This document shows positions 11,870 through 24,496 of a stretch of DNA of 64,000 nucleotides, in pieces; positions within the stretch are counted from its first letter, which is position 1; the number at the start of each line of letters is the position of its first letter. The DNA comes from Temnothorax longispinosus. Its lineage: Eukaryota; Arthropoda; Insecta; Hymenoptera; Formicidae. The stretch spans positions 248,001 to 312,000 of the forward strand of contig NW_027270100.1 in assembly GCF_030848805.1 (NCBI RefSeq). Direction: 5' to 3'. Under the pieces are notes generated by a model. The model was given only the letters and a program-made list of their open reading frames with translations. It was not told the DNA's origin and did not search any database. The position numbers and the translations under genes were made by a program.

Positions 11870-13901
11870 GAGGTGACCGCACCTCGTTACAATGAGTCAT
11901 AGGGCGTTGTCTAGCGGATATGAGTCTACTTCTAGTGGTGTGGCTCGCTTGCCAGCAATGAGTCATAAGGTGGTGTCTTGAATTTCGTTACCTTATATGG
12001 TCATGCGTTGCGCTCTGCTTCGACATGTCCATATATGGTCTACGCGAGGACTAGATTCACTCGAATGAGTCATACAGGCGACTCGTCTGAATTCTATTTT
12101 TATTCTCTATTCTAACAGCGATTTGTAGTAAGAGCGATACCTTCTTTCATTATAAAATCTCAATATGACTTTTATCATAAGGAATATAAAAAATCTTTAA
12201 TATTTTAATTTTTAAAATGTGCAAATATATGTTGAATATTATTTACGTTTCTTCAGACATGCTTTACATACAGTAGAATAGTTTAATAGTACAATTAAAG
12301 TCATTATTAGCATGTCTAAAGTATAAAAAATATTGCTCTCTTCATCTAACAGTTACTATGATATATCTGACTCTCTCTTTCTCTCCTTCAGATTGTACAA
12401 TACTCGCATCTCGCTCGGATTCGCGTTCCTTATGCTACGCATATACAATTCTATCTTTTCAGATTCGTGGGTGGCGCTTCAGCGTTTGACGCTCGAGATT
12501 TATATTAATTTTAGTAAGAATATATATATGTATTTTGTTAATAATAATAATATTGATAAAAGTGATTTTAGCAGTGGTAATAATGATTCTAATATTATGT
12601 TAATAATGTATCGTGCAGGTAGGAATGGTTAGCATTCTCATTAGTGCAGGAAATCCATGAAATTAAATTGTTTATATATAATAAGATTTTTATTATATTT
12701 ATATCTCATGAATGGTTGGGAATTTGATAGGAATGTATAGGAAATATATTGTAGGACTTTCACTAAAGTATAATATAGCATTGGAAATTTTCATTATTAA
12801 TACATATGTTTGTTAATAACAAATTATTAATTAAATAAATTGGTACTTTTTAATTTGCGTATTGATATTGTTACGTTCTCTTTATTTAAGAGGTTTCGAA
12901 TTTCTGGTATAATATTGTTTATGAGCATTCTTTATTTTATTGTTATAAATATTTTGTAAATAAACAATTGCAGAAATAAAAGTTATTATCATTTTTCGTA
13001 GGTGTATTGATGCAGAGTTTACGTGCGCGGTCAAAATTAGTATTTACCAAAACGGTTTTTTTTATAATTATGCAAGCAGTTCGACGCTCCAATGTCTCAA
13101 TTTTCGCTTCTTACGTGCTTCGCTTACACTTCAGTTATTCTTCTCTTACACTTGATTTACTTTCCAATTTACGCTTTACTGACGTTTGTTTTACGTTTCA
13201 TTTTCGCCAGGGGCCCTGGTGAAAAATAGAAAGCTTCTCGGAGCGTCAAGGAAGGGTAAATAAAGAGATTTAATAATGATTTATAACTAAAGTTGTTTGA
13301 CTTTTTGTGATAGTTTCTGTAGTCACATTAGCTAGGTCTATTAATAATATAATTAAATTGTTTATAATAATCATGTTTGAGAAATGCTAGTAAGATAATT
13401 ATTATTTTAGCGTGATAATATTCTTTAGGCACAAAAGGTTATGTTTTTAGGAATAATCTGCTTTTAATTTATTTATTTATATTTTATTTTAATTTTCTGA
13501 GTTTATTCTTATGAAACGTGCATTTATCCGTGTGTTAAACTGAATTTATATTACATAAAGGGTCTTATAAAGCCTGTAATATCCATTTACGATCAATTTT
13601 AGTGATTCTGGGGAATTTTAACAAGGAATTGTCCAAAAGTTTATAGTGTGATTCATGAAAATGGGGCTTAAGCTTGAAAGGGTGCCTTTAGGCAGCCATG
13701 TTCTCTAGGCTTGGGCCAATGGGCCAGTTGCTTTAAGAACGCGTGCTCGTGTCAGCTGAATGATTGTTCTGACAGTTAAGTTAGAGTGATTGTTATATTA
13801 TAATATTGTTTTCAGGTGCTGTGCACTTCTAGCAATGAGGATAGAAATCGAAAAATTTATGCGGCTGGAATATAGCGGTGATTATACCGTCAGACGTGAC
13901 A
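11870..13901 (-). repeat. Long LTR-like repeat, copy B (inverted, truncated)
   Basis: Antisense copy ending in CAGACGTGACA at 13901. It begins at GAGGTGACCGCACC, so it lacks the terminal 352 bp that holds TATA, AATAAA and the end. With copy A it forms a long inverted repeat, roughly 11.9 kb centre, able to fold back. It differs from other copies around 13020-13260 (substituted or deleted middle). Confidence 0.85.
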
Positions 13902-14018
13902 TCTCCCTCCTTAGGGAAGTTCGGTCCCCGAACTTTTTTGTAAGTATCAATTCGCGGTTATGTTATATAAAGTATAATTGTTATGTACGGTTAATTATTA
14001 TTTTTCGTTAATATTTAG

Positions 14019-14368
14019 GATGGATGGTGGTATGAAAGCTATGCTATTACGGTTGGATTTATATGGACTGGACTGTCCACTTTTTAGGTATTATTATTAA
14101 TGATTATTGCCACTATTATTCATTATAGTTATATTTATTATTATTCTTCTTTTTTTTTATTGTGTTCTTTTTTTTAAGTATTATGCAGTGTATTTAGCAT
14201 TATTAATTAAGTGCATATTCGTGTTAGAGCGTTCGATTTATTAATATAAGTATTTAACCTACGTATATATATTTATATATCATTTTTATTGTATTACAGG
14301 TTTCGTTGCATCGTTGTCACTGTGACTTCGTTGGACGGATATGATAAGGATAGATTAAAAATAAGCTA
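14019..14368 (+). CDS. Possible 3' exons of a small unrecognised gene
   Basis: Non-repeat backbone between copy B and Copia II. An exon 14019-14087 (acceptor ATATTTAG, donor GTATTA) encodes MDGGMKAMLLRLDLYG and on. It joins in frame to 14300-14368 (acceptor ATTACAG), ending DKDRLKIS and a stop. A strong GTAAGT donor at about 13940 suggests another exon upstream, now next to copy B. No family recognised. The splice sites and phase fit, but the product is short and could be chance. Confidence 0.25.
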
Positions 14369-14384
14369 ATGCTATATTCCTATC

Positions 14385-14601
14385 TGTTGAGGCACGCGGA
14401 TCGCATTGGTTATAAAATGAGGTTTATTATAAAGAACGTTACATAGAGAGTGGACACGTGTGTAACCGACAATGGTAAAGAGCGGACTGAGGAGAAAGAG
14501 GAAGTGGGGGTATACATGGGCGCTGCGTGCGCACACTGGTATCAGGCGCGGGGGCGCCGGTCGTCGTTGTCTCCGTCATACATAGGTCGCCATTTCCAAC
14601 A
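14385..14601 (-). repeat. Copia II 3' LTR (217 bp)
   Basis: Matches 23180-23382 except for an extra 14 bp (AAGAACGTTACATA region near 14426) and a G/A change. On the minus strand it is preceded by a G-rich polypurine tract (GAGGGGGAG, 14602-14610). Confidence 0.97.
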
Positions 14602-14644
14602 CTCCCCCTCGACCTGTGTGCCATCGATGTCCCGAGATATGATG

Positions 14645-17365
14645 TCATTCGACGCCCAGGGTGCGGAGACATTTCTTGAGTTTAGGACCAGCCAAGGGTT
14701 TGGTCAATGCGTCCGCAGCCATCTCGTCCGTGGGAACGTATTTTATGGTTACTAGGTTTCTGTGAACAGCATCACGAACGAAATGATGCCTGGTGTCGAT
14801 GTGTTTCGACCTATTGTGATGCACAGGATTCTCCGCGAGCATTCGAGCACCATTGCTGTCGCAGAAAAGAATCGTTTTGGCCGTGTCCTCGAAACCAAAT
14901 TCGATGAGTGAGCGACGTAGACAAATGGCCTCCTTGGCGGCCTCGCAGAGGGCCATGTATTCGGCCTCCGTAGATGACAAGGCGACGGTTCATTGCTTAC
15001 GTGACTCCCAAGACACGATGGATTTTCCTATTTGGAAAGTAAAACCCGTGTAAGATCTTCTGTCGAGTGGGCAGTTGGCCCAGTCAGCATCTACGTAGGC
15101 TGTCAATGAGCCACCGCATTTTGGAAAGGTTAACCCTGTTGATTCCGTCCCTTTCAAGTATCTCAAGACGTGCTTCGCAGCATTCCAATGAGCTTCGCCG
15201 AAGTAGTCATTGAACTGGCTGAGATAGCTGACGGCGAAAGAGATATCTGGACGGGTACAAACCGACAGGTACATGAGGGATCCGACCAGTTCACGATAAG
15301 GTAATCTCTCTCCAGATTTTTGGTCATCTCTCTCAAGCTTGATTCCTGGCTCGAGTGGTGTCTTCTTCGGTTTACAATCTATCATGTCAAAACGATGAAG
15401 AATCTCCCTGGTGAGTGCGGATTGTTTTAGGTGGATTCCATTTTTGTCTCGTAGGAACTCGATTCCTAAGCATCTCTTTATTTTTCCGGAATCCTTAAGT
15501 TCGAACTTCGTGCTCAGAAAGCGTTTTAATTCGGCTATCCTTCGCGGGTCCTTTGCGGCAATTACGACGTCGTCGACGTAGGTTGCGATTAAGATGATGT
15601 CATCACCCTGTCCCATGTAATAAACGCACGGGTCCGACGATGATTTTGTGGCTCCATAAGCTTCCATGGCGTCATTCAAGGTCTCGTGCCAACATCGGCC
15701 CGCTTGACGGAGACCGTATAGCGCCTTATGCAACTTGCATACGGTGTCTCCCCTTTTGATCTGATCCAGCATATGTGCGGCTTTGGTGCGTGTAGCTGAA
15801 TCTCCTTCTTGTTTCAATCTTTCAAGCACGTTTATCAAGTGCTGAGGAAGTTCCATGTATATTTCCTCCTGTAATATACCGTTTAAGTAGGCCGTCGTTA
15901 CATCGACGTGGTGGATCTCCATGTCGAGCTGAGCCGCCAGAGCGACGATCATGCGGATCGAACCCATCCGAGCGACCGGTGCAAAAGTCGCATGAAAATC
16001 CAGTCCGGGACGCTGAGAATACCCCTTAGCCACGATGCGAGCCTTTCGGCGCTCGATTGTACCATCCTCGGAGTATTTGTTTCTTAGAACGAATCTGCTC
16101 CCGACGGTGCTCCGGTTGCAGGGACGGTTGACGATGGACCATGTTTCCTTGTTCAAGATTGATTTCACTTCTTCCGACATGGCGCGATACCAATCGTCCG
16201 AGTCGGGTCCCTGCAGGGCCGATTCTGTAGTCACTTCCGTTTGAAAAACGTAATGTTCTTGGTAATCTGCGAAGTTTGCGGTCTGATATTGCTTCGCGGG
16301 TCTCCCCCTGTGCCCGGTGCGTATCAGCCTCGGTCTTCCTGGTCCTCTTCGGCTTGGAATGGCGGCGGTGTCGTCATTTTCGGGGGCCCGATCTGCTGTA
16401 ACGTCGTCCTCAATGGGGTGCTCGGGGGCGTCCTCTACCTCGCCTTCGTCGATGTCATCGGATCTCCCATCGGAGGAGCTGAAGTCCCATGTGACTGTTT
16501 CCGGCTCGTTTCGACCAGCTTTCCCGTAAACGTCTGTTCCGGTAAGAAGCGGAGCTGGCGATTGTGTCGAGTCTATCTCGGAAGGGAAGAAGTCGTCCGA
16601 TTTATCGTGCGAAACTTCGTCGCTGTCGGAACGTTTCCGAGATTCGGCGAACTTGATGTCTCTGGTGACTACCACTTTCTTTTCCTCGGGGATCCATACG
16701 CGAAAACCTTTATTTTCGTTCGAGTATCCGACGAACGTACCGATCTTTGATCTTGGCTCAAATTTTCCGATGCCTGGTTTTCTGTCAAGGACATAAGCGT
16801 CGCATCCGAATTCCCTGAAGTAATCGACGTTAGGAGGGCGTTTGACCCATAGTTCGTATGGTGTCTTTCCGTCTAAGACGCTGGACGGGCACCTATTTCT
16901 TACATAATTCGCGGTGTTCACCGCTTCGGCCCAAAAGAATGTAGATAGTCTCGATCCCAGAAGCATGCAGCGAGCCATTTCCACGGTGGTGCGATTGCGT
17001 CTTTCCGCGACTCCGTTTTGCTCCGGGGTACGTGGAGTAGAGAGCCTCCGTTTGATACCGAGCTGCTCCAGATAATCATCAAAGGCCTTGTTGACGTACT
17101 CGCCCCCGTTGTCGGATTGCAGAGATTGGAGTTTGGCGCCGGTTTTCCTTTCGGCGTAAGACTTGTATCTCTTGAAGGCTTCCAGGGCTTCGTCCTTTTT
17201 CTTCAAGAAATGAATCTCGCACCATCGCGAATAATCGTCAATGAAGGTTATGAAGTAGAGAGCTCCACCGTTGGACGAAGAACGCATGGGTCCACACAGG
17301 TCCGTGTGAACGATTTGTAACGGTGATGTACCGTTCCAACCTTCGCGAAAAGGAAGGGCGCGTCA
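14645..17365 (-). pseudogene. Copia II integrase core, reverse transcriptase and RNase H
   Basis: Frame 17287-14990 continues after one stop in the same frame to 14645. Integrase has FIDDYSRW, SDNGGEY and GVAERRNRT (DDE). RT has IHHVDVTTAYLNG and the catalytic TYVDDVVIA. RNase H has AYVDADWAN, then SSTEAEYMAL and CDSNGA, ending DEMAADALTKPL. The stop TGA at 14990-14992 lies just before TVALSSTEAE and looks like a CGA-to-TGA transition. Upstream, the integrase frame is one base out relative to the gag-protease ORF near 17350. Otherwise complete, so the element was functional until recently. Confidence 0.95.
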
Positions 17366-18648
17366 TCTTTCCACGATTACATATATCGCAATTTGGACGA
17401 ACGGTCGGATCTTTAATGTCCATCCCGCGAACGCATCCGTTTCTATCGCACTGGATTAGATCGCGAAAATTTAGGTGGCCCATGCGGCGATGCCAAATCA
17501 TGAAATTGTTCTCGGTCGATACAATCGCGGCGGAGGTTATGTCGTCGGTTCTGTTCTCACGGGAGGATCCGTTTACGTAATACAATCCGTTTGCGCGGCG
17601 CGCGATTAATGCGACACTACCACTGCGATCATCGACGATATCGGCCTTCGTTTTCGTAAAGATCACTGTGTATCCCTTGTCGGTAATCTTTCCGACGGAT
17701 AAAAGATTCGTGCGTAGGTCCGGAACATACAAGGTATCGGTGACGTTTATTTTCCTCGATTGACCTTTGGTCTCGGTTGTGATGGTCGTCAGTCCTTTTC
17801 CGACGACGTGTGTGGATGCCCTGTTGGCCAGGTTCAACTTCTGTCCCGCCGTTCCATTTATGTAGTCGAACTTTGACAGATCCTTACAAAGGTGGGCGGT
17901 GCATCCACTGTCCAAACACCAATTTGCGTCTTCCGTTACGATGTTCGCGGCTTCTTCGTCCGTTTTGTGATTCGCAGTTTCTTCGCGCGTGTCGATGGGT
18001 CTCACCTCAGCACAGAGACTCACGGCATCGACTTTCTTAGCCGATTCCTTTTCGGATTGATTCGTTTTCGATTGACACTCGTTTGCCTTGTGCCCCACTT
18101 TCTGACATCGATGACAGCGATATTTAAAGGTTTTATTACTGTCCCCGCCCTTTGACGGTTTCTTTTTATTCGCGCCTCTTTTAATCATAAGAGCACTCGC
18201 GGACTTGTCGGATGAGTCACCTTTTCGCGCGTCGTATTCTTCCGTGATTTTAATACGTAACACGTCCGCGGTCGGTAGTTCGTCACGCGACTCGATCGCG
18301 CATCGAAAATTTTCGAACGATTTCGGAAGGCTGTACAACAACATCACTGATAACAGATCCTTGTTGATGTGGATATCCATCTCTGCGAGTTTATCGACGG
18401 TGTCAAAGAAGTTTCGAAGATGCTCCCTGACGTCTTCGCCTTCCGCCATGCGCCGTAACATGAGATTTTTCATGAGAGTCGCTGTCCGCGCGGGCCCTCG
18501 CGATTGGTAAATGACGTGTAGCCTATCCCATACTTCCTTCGACGTATTATGGCCTTTAACCTGTTTCAGTTCGGGAGGACTGATTGAGAGGATGATGTCA
18601 GACTTCGCTTTTTCATCGTTGATTTCCCATGTCCTCACGGCTGTCTCA
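17340..18648 (-). pseudogene. Copia II Gag (C-terminal part), protease and integrase zinc finger
   Basis: Continues the Gag start at 22970 across the Harbinger insertion. It contains the Gag capsid-like (UBN2) domain, the CCHC knuckle CHRCQKVGHKANEC, the aspartic protease site CLDSGCTAHLCKD and the HHCC finger (HRRMGHLNFRDL ... CDICNRGK). The reading frame departs into a wrong frame at a one-base slip in CCTTCCTTTTCGCG near 17350. Confidence 0.93.
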
Positions 18649-18911
18649 GGGTGCATTCGGGGAGCACGCTATTAGCACAATTATCGTCCAAAACTGTTCG
18701 AGGAGACGCTTTGTGGCGCTATGATATACGATGATGACGTCACTGTAAAGGCAGCGTGACGTCATCACTCGCGCTATTTTCGCTATTATTTTCGAGGTGA
18801 GGCACGAAATGCTATTGGCGCTTATTGTCTCCTCGAACACTTGATTGCTTATAGTAGCTGCGTTCAGAAGTACTGCCAGATAACGAAACGTAACGAATAT
18901 CAATTCCAGCA

Positions 18912-20210
18912 ATGGACCAAGGGCCAAGTGAAGTCGAAATTAATTTGTTTGATGAAGAAAAAGGAATAAATTATTCTATCAAATTGTCTCCACAAGATGC
19001 AGCGCGTGCACAGAAAGGTAAATAATTGATGATACAGGTTATGTAGGTAGTATTGTGTAATTATGATCAAATAAAAGTTGTAGGTAAAATAAAGTATATA
19101 TCTTTATCTTATCTTTATCTTTTAATAGCATGGAAATTAATAAAGTTAATATAAAAAATAATAGAAGAAGGCAAGAGTAACAAACAGAACTGGATTACAT
19201 ACATACGTTCTAAAATTCAATATATTTTACATTGTTAACAAAAATAAACAAATAGCTCAATTTATTACAATACGAGATTTAAATCTGCGACTAACGTATA
19301 TTTTATAGTTTAAGATTATATAGTTTTTATCTTTGCGCACTGAAGATAACCGCATTTAAAGTTGAAAAGTTTGTTTCTCATTGTTAACCATGTATGTACA
19401 TACAAATCAAGCTGTGTTTGTTAGTTCTATCTTCTTTTATTGTTTTTAAATATGTAAACTTTGTAATGGTTATTGTTTATTAAAATAAAAATGCGATTAA
19501 TTTGTAATTTCTTTCATATATACAAAATGTTCTTGTCAGATGTTATGTTTGCCACTCGTTTACTGGAACTGGAAATAGCACGGAAAGAATGTGATACAGC
19601 AAATATATCCGCAATCTTAGAGGATGGAAACGACTCAACCTCGGACTCAACCTATAAGTGGTCTCATAATGCAACCCTCTTGCTGATAGAAGAGTTTTGC
19701 CTTCAAGAAAATAATCTTACATCGGGTAAGATGACCCACAAGAAAGTATGGAACAATATTGCATCAGCGTTGTCTACTAAAGGCTATTGTGTCACTGGCT
19801 CTCAGTGCCTTTCTAAATATAACGGAATGAAAAGAACCTATAAGTCTATAAAGGACCACAATGCTAAATCAGGTAATAATCCTAGAGCATGGCCCTACAT
19901 GTCGGTTATGGAATCTTTGCTTGGTGAACGGCCTTTCATGTCGCCTCCAGCAATAGCCTCTTCAAGTGCTATTTATATTTCTTCTGATAGTGAAGCGAGT
20001 AATCTGTCTAATGCAGCTAGCGATGTAGACTTAAGCAATTTAAATCCCCGAAAGAAGCGTAAGATACAAGAAAGTGCACCAAAAATTTCTGAATCAATAA
20101 TGGAAAGTAGAATTTTGGCTGAAAAGAACAAAGATGAAAGACACAAAGAAAAAATGGAATTTAAAAAAAAAATGTTGGAATTTATGCAGAAATTGTTAGA
20201 CAAAGTGTGA
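18912..20210 (+). CDS. Harbinger ORF1: Myb/SANT-like DNA-binding protein
   Basis: Partner protein that brings the transposase to the element ends and into the nucleus. Exon 1 18912-19017 starts MDQGPSEVEINLFDEE and ends at AAAG/GTAAAT. Exon 2 19540-20210 begins after CTTGTCAG, and the junction is in frame (phase 1). Exon 2 holds a trihelix/Myb-like region (YKWSHNATLLLIEEF ... KVWNNIASAL ... CLSKYNGMKRTYKSIKDH), an acidic serine stretch, a basic NPRKKRK nuclear signal and a C-terminal charged coiled coil. Length about 258 aa. Confidence 0.9.
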
Positions 20211-21181
20211 GGTTAATTATATTTACTTAAAAACACGTTCAGTAAAGACAAGAGTCAGAGTACAAATTATAGTAAAAATGCTAAAATATTTTTTTTTTTG
20301 GACTAACGTATGCTAGGTGGTATATAGATTATATTATTATGGCTTTTTTGTTTGTAGCTAGAATACAGCTAGAATACACTGCGCTAAGGAGATTTGTGTG
20401 TACTGCTATTGTTTCATTGTTACGTTTTTCTTCGTACGACAACGTAGAAACGTACTACAACGTAGAATTACCGCAGTCCCGCAATTCATGAATCCTCCTT
20501 TAGTACAGTGTATAATGCTAATATATATATATATTTTTTAAACAAATATGCCAGCATACTGTATCAATTGATAAGTGCACATCTACTATACTACATTCTA
20601 TAAAAGTAATACTAATATTTATTTTATTTTTATACTGATAATTATACATATGTAGCTTGCGTACATATCTGTGATATTTTTAATAAGGAAGGAAAACTGA
20701 TATGTAAGAAGATTGATATGTGATAAGAAAGGAAGACTGATATGTAAAAAGATTAATATGTGATAAGAAAGGAAGACTGACTATTAAGAAAATTTATATG
20801 TAAACAAAGATTTTTACTTTTTTCGTTGATGCGATAAATATTTATGCAAATGTTAGTGATAAAGATGTACCTGAGAAATGACTATAAAATTGTACCGCTT
20901 GTTTAACCGAGAAAAGTTAATCGGATTTAGTCCTTAGATTTAAGTTTAAATTGTAAGACCTAAGTTAATAACCCCAAGTTTACAGGCAGCGAACTTTGAG
21001 CACAAGTTTTAATTTCTGCAAAAAGTTTTTTATTTTATAACGTGGTTAATTGAAGGGCCAATTTATGATTAAAAAACTGTCTCTAAGTGTATTGTCGGAA
21101 GGTTTATGTAACTGAGAAGTACTATATTAAAAATAAATAAAATATTCTTTGATATATTTTTAAACTGCCTTTATTTTATTC
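20211..21181. other. Intergenic part of Harbinger with 40-bp tandem repeat
   Basis: Between the two convergent genes, no ORF. A 40-bp unit (GGAAGACTGATATGTAA...) is repeated about three times at 20691-20810, the last copy diverged. Confidence 0.8.
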
Positions 21182-22647
21182 TTAAAATCTATATCTCATT
21201 GGAAGTCTTTCACAAATTAAGTCTCTCTTGATTACGCCTGTCTGTACACCATATGCAGCATCTTGCCGAGGTACATCATCGTCTACTTCATTATTTAATA
21301 AAAGAAAGTCAAAATCATCATTTTTCAATATACAAATGTTATGCATGACACAACAGGCAAGTATAAAATGTGCAATTAAATCGGTCCTATTCATAGGAAG
21401 TTGATGTAATAAACATCTAAATCGATTTTTTAAAAAACCAAACGCTCTTTCAATTGTAACTCGTGTTGAAGAATGACAGAAATTATAATTTTTTTGTCGT
21501 TCAGTCAAATGACCATTGTCACGATAGGGAACCATCAAATTATCATGAAGCTTGTATGCGGCATCACCAAGTAAGTGACAGTCGTCAGGAAATTTTTCTG
21601 CATTGCCCAATGCATCTTGGATATCTGAGAGACGAAAGACACGCTGATCATGTACAGAACCAGCATGTCCAATGTAGCAGTGAGTGAAACGAGTCGTGTG
21701 ATCACAAATTGCCTGTAAGATATAGAGTACGTATTATTGTCCGAGGAAAGAATTCTTTTACTTGATACACTAGGTGACCACATTACAAACCTGCAGTTGA
21801 ATAGAATGGTGACCTTTTCGATTAATATAGGCCTCTGGGTTAACACGTGGAGCTGGAATATTGATGTGAGTACCATCTATAGCTCCTATGACTTGTGGAA
21901 AAGAACGGATTTCTTCAAATCTGGCCCAAACGTCGTTACATCTATTTCCTGTTGGCCATGTGATGAATGTTGGTGCCAAATCTGCAAGGATCTTGGTAAC
22001 TCGTCGTGTTGCCAACAAAGCTGTTGATACACTCAGATCAAATTTTTCGCATATTGATCTATGATAGAAAAAAGTCGTGAATAGAAAATGCAACATTACC
22101 CAAAGCAAATCTTATTATTGAATATCATATACCAACCTATAAGAATCTGGAGTAGCCATTCTCCAAATAGCGACAAGAAATTGCTTCTCTGGATAAATCA
22201 TTTCCAACCCTGGAAAATTTCTTCTCAATTTCGGAGCAATTATTTCGAGTACAAACTCGAAAGTGACTCTGGATATTCTGTGGAACATCTCAGCTATAAT
22301 TAGTACACAAATACTTAGCAAAAACCTCTTAATATAAATAAGTGCATGCAACCAAAATTTTTTTTTATTGTATTGCAACATGATAGATGAAACCTGGAAA
22401 GTTCTACAAAAGCGTATAATTATTATTACCTAAAGTGTGATTTAAATTCTTTATCTCTCCACCTAGGAATAACCTCTTCTACATAATTTTTTAGCTTTGG
22501 AAGTCTGCTCCGACGCACTGTTTCCAAATTACTGATTGTGAGTGCATCCAACTCTTCTTCGCTATCAGAAGACGATGACGACTCTATTAATTCCACTGCG
22601 TGAACGAGAAGATTTATTGCTCGTTTGTTATTCATACTTGCAATCAT
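21182..22647 (-). CDS. Harbinger transposase, four exons, intact
   Basis: DDE nuclease of the PIF/Harbinger (HARBI1-like) family. Exons 22647-22430, 22277-22137, 22058-21791 and 21712-21182 have GT/AG borders. Their lengths (218, 141, 268, 531) sum to 1158 nt with all junctions in frame, giving 385 aa. The catalytic triad is complete: D in GAIDGTHINIPAP, D in LLGDAAYKLHDN and E in VTIERAFGFLKNRF. An N-terminal acidic-serine segment (ESSSSSDSEEELD) and a helix-turn-helix-like middle precede it. The chosen start is the first ATG of the open exon, MIASMNNKRAINLL. Confidence 0.93.
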
Positions 22648-22812
22648 GACTCACATTACTTGCGCACAACTCGCATCATCGGCCATATTGCAATTTTATT
22701 CTAAAGCTGCGTTTGGGGAGCTTGCTATCGCTATCGCGCTATTGGCTCCTCGAACGAAGTTCATAGCGTTTGCGTTAATAGCGTTAAAAGCGTCTCCCCG
22801 AATGCACCCTCA

Positions 22813-22970
22813 GAAGCAGGGTCGTTCGCGACGAGAGCAGGTTTCGTGTTTTTGCCGCTAACGTATTGCCATCCCTCCGTCTTCACAAGCAGCGCTTGCA
22901 TCTGAATCTTCCATGTGTCGAAGTTCTCTTTATTCAACGGTTCGATTCGCACTGAGTTTGTTCCGGCCAT
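22813..22970 (-). pseudogene. Copia II Gag N-terminus, separated from the rest by the Harbinger
   Basis: MAGTNSVRIEPLNKENFDTW opens the Gag. It runs to ...VANDPASE and resumes in frame at 18645 (TAVRTWEINDEKAKS) once the Harbinger and one TCA are discounted. The insertion is the only break between the two parts. Confidence 0.95.
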
Positions 22971-23163
22971 TGTGATATCGCGTAATAGATTCCACGAGCG
23001 TATTCGCGAAACTTCGATGCACTGCGTGCGTAATGGCGTCTACGAGCGTATTCGCAAAACTTTGATGCACTGCGTGCGTAATGGCGTCTACGAGCGCGAT
23101 TCCCTTTTCGACTGTTGTTCTCTGGGTTACGTTCTCGCACGCGTCACTTAGCGCGTACCGTGT

Positions 23164-23382
23164 CTGGGCCCATAACCAATGTTGAGGCACGCGGATCGCA
23201 TTGGTTATAAAATGAGGTTTATTATAGAGAGTGGACACGTGTGTAACCGACAATGGTAAAGAGCGGACTGAGGAGAAAGAGGAAGTGGGGGTATACATGG
23301 GCGCTGCGTGCGCACACTGGTATCAGGCGCGGGGGCGCCGATCGTCGTTGTCTCCGTCATACATAGGTCGCCATTTCCAACA
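23164..23382 (-). repeat. Copia II 5' LTR (23180-23382) and primer-binding site
   Basis: 203-bp LTR. On the minus strand the LTR is followed by TTGGTTATGGGCCCAG (23164-23179), complementary to the internal part of initiator tRNA-Met, the priming site of insect copia elements. Confidence 0.95.
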
Positions 23383-23387
23383 CTATC

Positions 23388-24473
23388 ATTACTACATTTA
23401 TTCATATAATTTTAGTCTCTCTTTTTTTTTATTATTTTTGTTTAAATATATTCAAGTATTTGCCGCGTGTTCTTTCCTTAGCTTCGTCTAAATCCAGGCA
23501 ATAAGCAACATTACGTAGTCTTTTCACTTCTAGCATAAGGCTTGTCGTTGACATTTTGCTTAGCTCTGTAAGGATAATTATTTATTGATTATATAACGGT
23601 TTCATCTTATAAGAGTGCATTAATTAATATATTTCATTAATGTTATAGGTGGTAGGAGGTAATAGTGAGCTGAGACTGAATTAATAAGGATAAGTATTTC
23701 AATCTTATTTTTTATTCTTATATGTATGTATGGAAATATTAATGTATTTTCTTTTATCTTATTTCAGGTAAGGAATAGACACGAAATTATCTTGGATGGG
23801 CTTGTTTTATGAGTGTGAAAATGAATATATTATAATAATGATTTACAATTAGTAAAGCATTTAAATTACTTGTATTTTAAAATTGATTAAATATATATAT
23901 TTTTCTATATATATGTATGTGTCAGCGTACTCTTTCCCCTTTTCTATTCTAAATGCATGTATATAAATCAAAGTTAAAATTATTAGTATAGAATTAAGAT
24001 TACATTCTACTGATTGCTACGATTTATTTTTCAAAGTACTTATTCTAAGGGAATTAGGATCCTCCACCGTGCTCATTAAATATAATCATATGTTAATTAT
24101 ATGAAATTTATTACTTCATTTCAAACCCTTCACCATGTACATATAATAAGTATTAGTATGGTTAACATTTTCTGATAGTTTAGCATTATAATAAGGTTGC
24201 TCGCTAATGTTTATTACGATCGCAAAATAGAGGTTACTCTTTTATTATTCGAAGTAGTCCTAGCACTAATACACATGTACTTAATAATAGGACAGTTTCT
24301 TCTAAATAGTACACTGTAAGAAAACCGATTGATAATTTTATAAAGCTGAATGTATATATAACGCAAGATATGCAATAAACATCTTCAAATGTATAATATG
24401 TATATTATTTGTGTAAATAGGAAATAATGGCCTTATAGCAAAACACAAACGTATTTTATGTATCGTGTATCGT
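23388..24473. other. Non-repeat backbone, mostly non-coding, with one small minus-strand ORF
   Basis: Continuous with the 3' side of the split zinc gene (stop at 24474-24476). The only open frame worth noting is 23554-23432 on the minus strand: 40 codons, MSTTSLMLEVKRLRNVAYCL to FKQK, unrecognised. The rest is AT-rich with no RNA gene seen. Confidence 0.35.
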
Positions 24474-24496
24474 TTAACGCGTCCCACGAGGGATAA
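24474..24496 (-). pseudogene. Split zinc-type gene 1, C-terminal piece with stop codon
   Basis: Reads PRGTR then TAA on the minus strand. It joins in frame to 27581-27625 once repeat copy C and its ATAA duplication are removed. See the N-terminal piece at 45318-45583. Confidence 0.7.

Larger units (their letters stand above)
18649..22809. mobile_element. Harbinger element inserted in Copia II gag; both genes intact
   Basis: 4161 bp with inverted ends GGGTGCATTCGGGGAG at both sides and the 3-bp duplication TCA (18646-18648, 22810-22812), as expected for PIF/Harbinger. It carries the two standard genes convergently: a Myb/SANT-like protein (plus strand) and a spliced DDE transposase (minus strand). 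I see no stop or frameshift in either, so it may be autonomous. Confidence 0.95.
14385..23382 (-). mobile_element. Copia II: complete Ty1/copia retrotransposon, interrupted by a Harbinger
   Basis: LTRs at 14385-14601 and 23180-23382 (TG...CA) are flanked by the 5-bp duplication CTATC (14380-14384, 23383-23387). Gag, protease, integrase, RT and RNase H follow in Copia order on the minus strand. Removing the Harbinger (18649-22809 plus one TCA) leaves about 4.8 kb. Only three lesions are seen: the Harbinger insertion, a one-base frameshift near 17350 and one TGA at 14990-14992. The LTRs differ by a 14-bp indel and about one substitution, so insertion is recent. Confidence 0.97.

Noticed and set aside
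16035..18510. Plus-strand ORFs opposite Copia II pol
   Set aside because: Antisense shadows; the minus strand carries clear integrase, RT and RNase H motifs.
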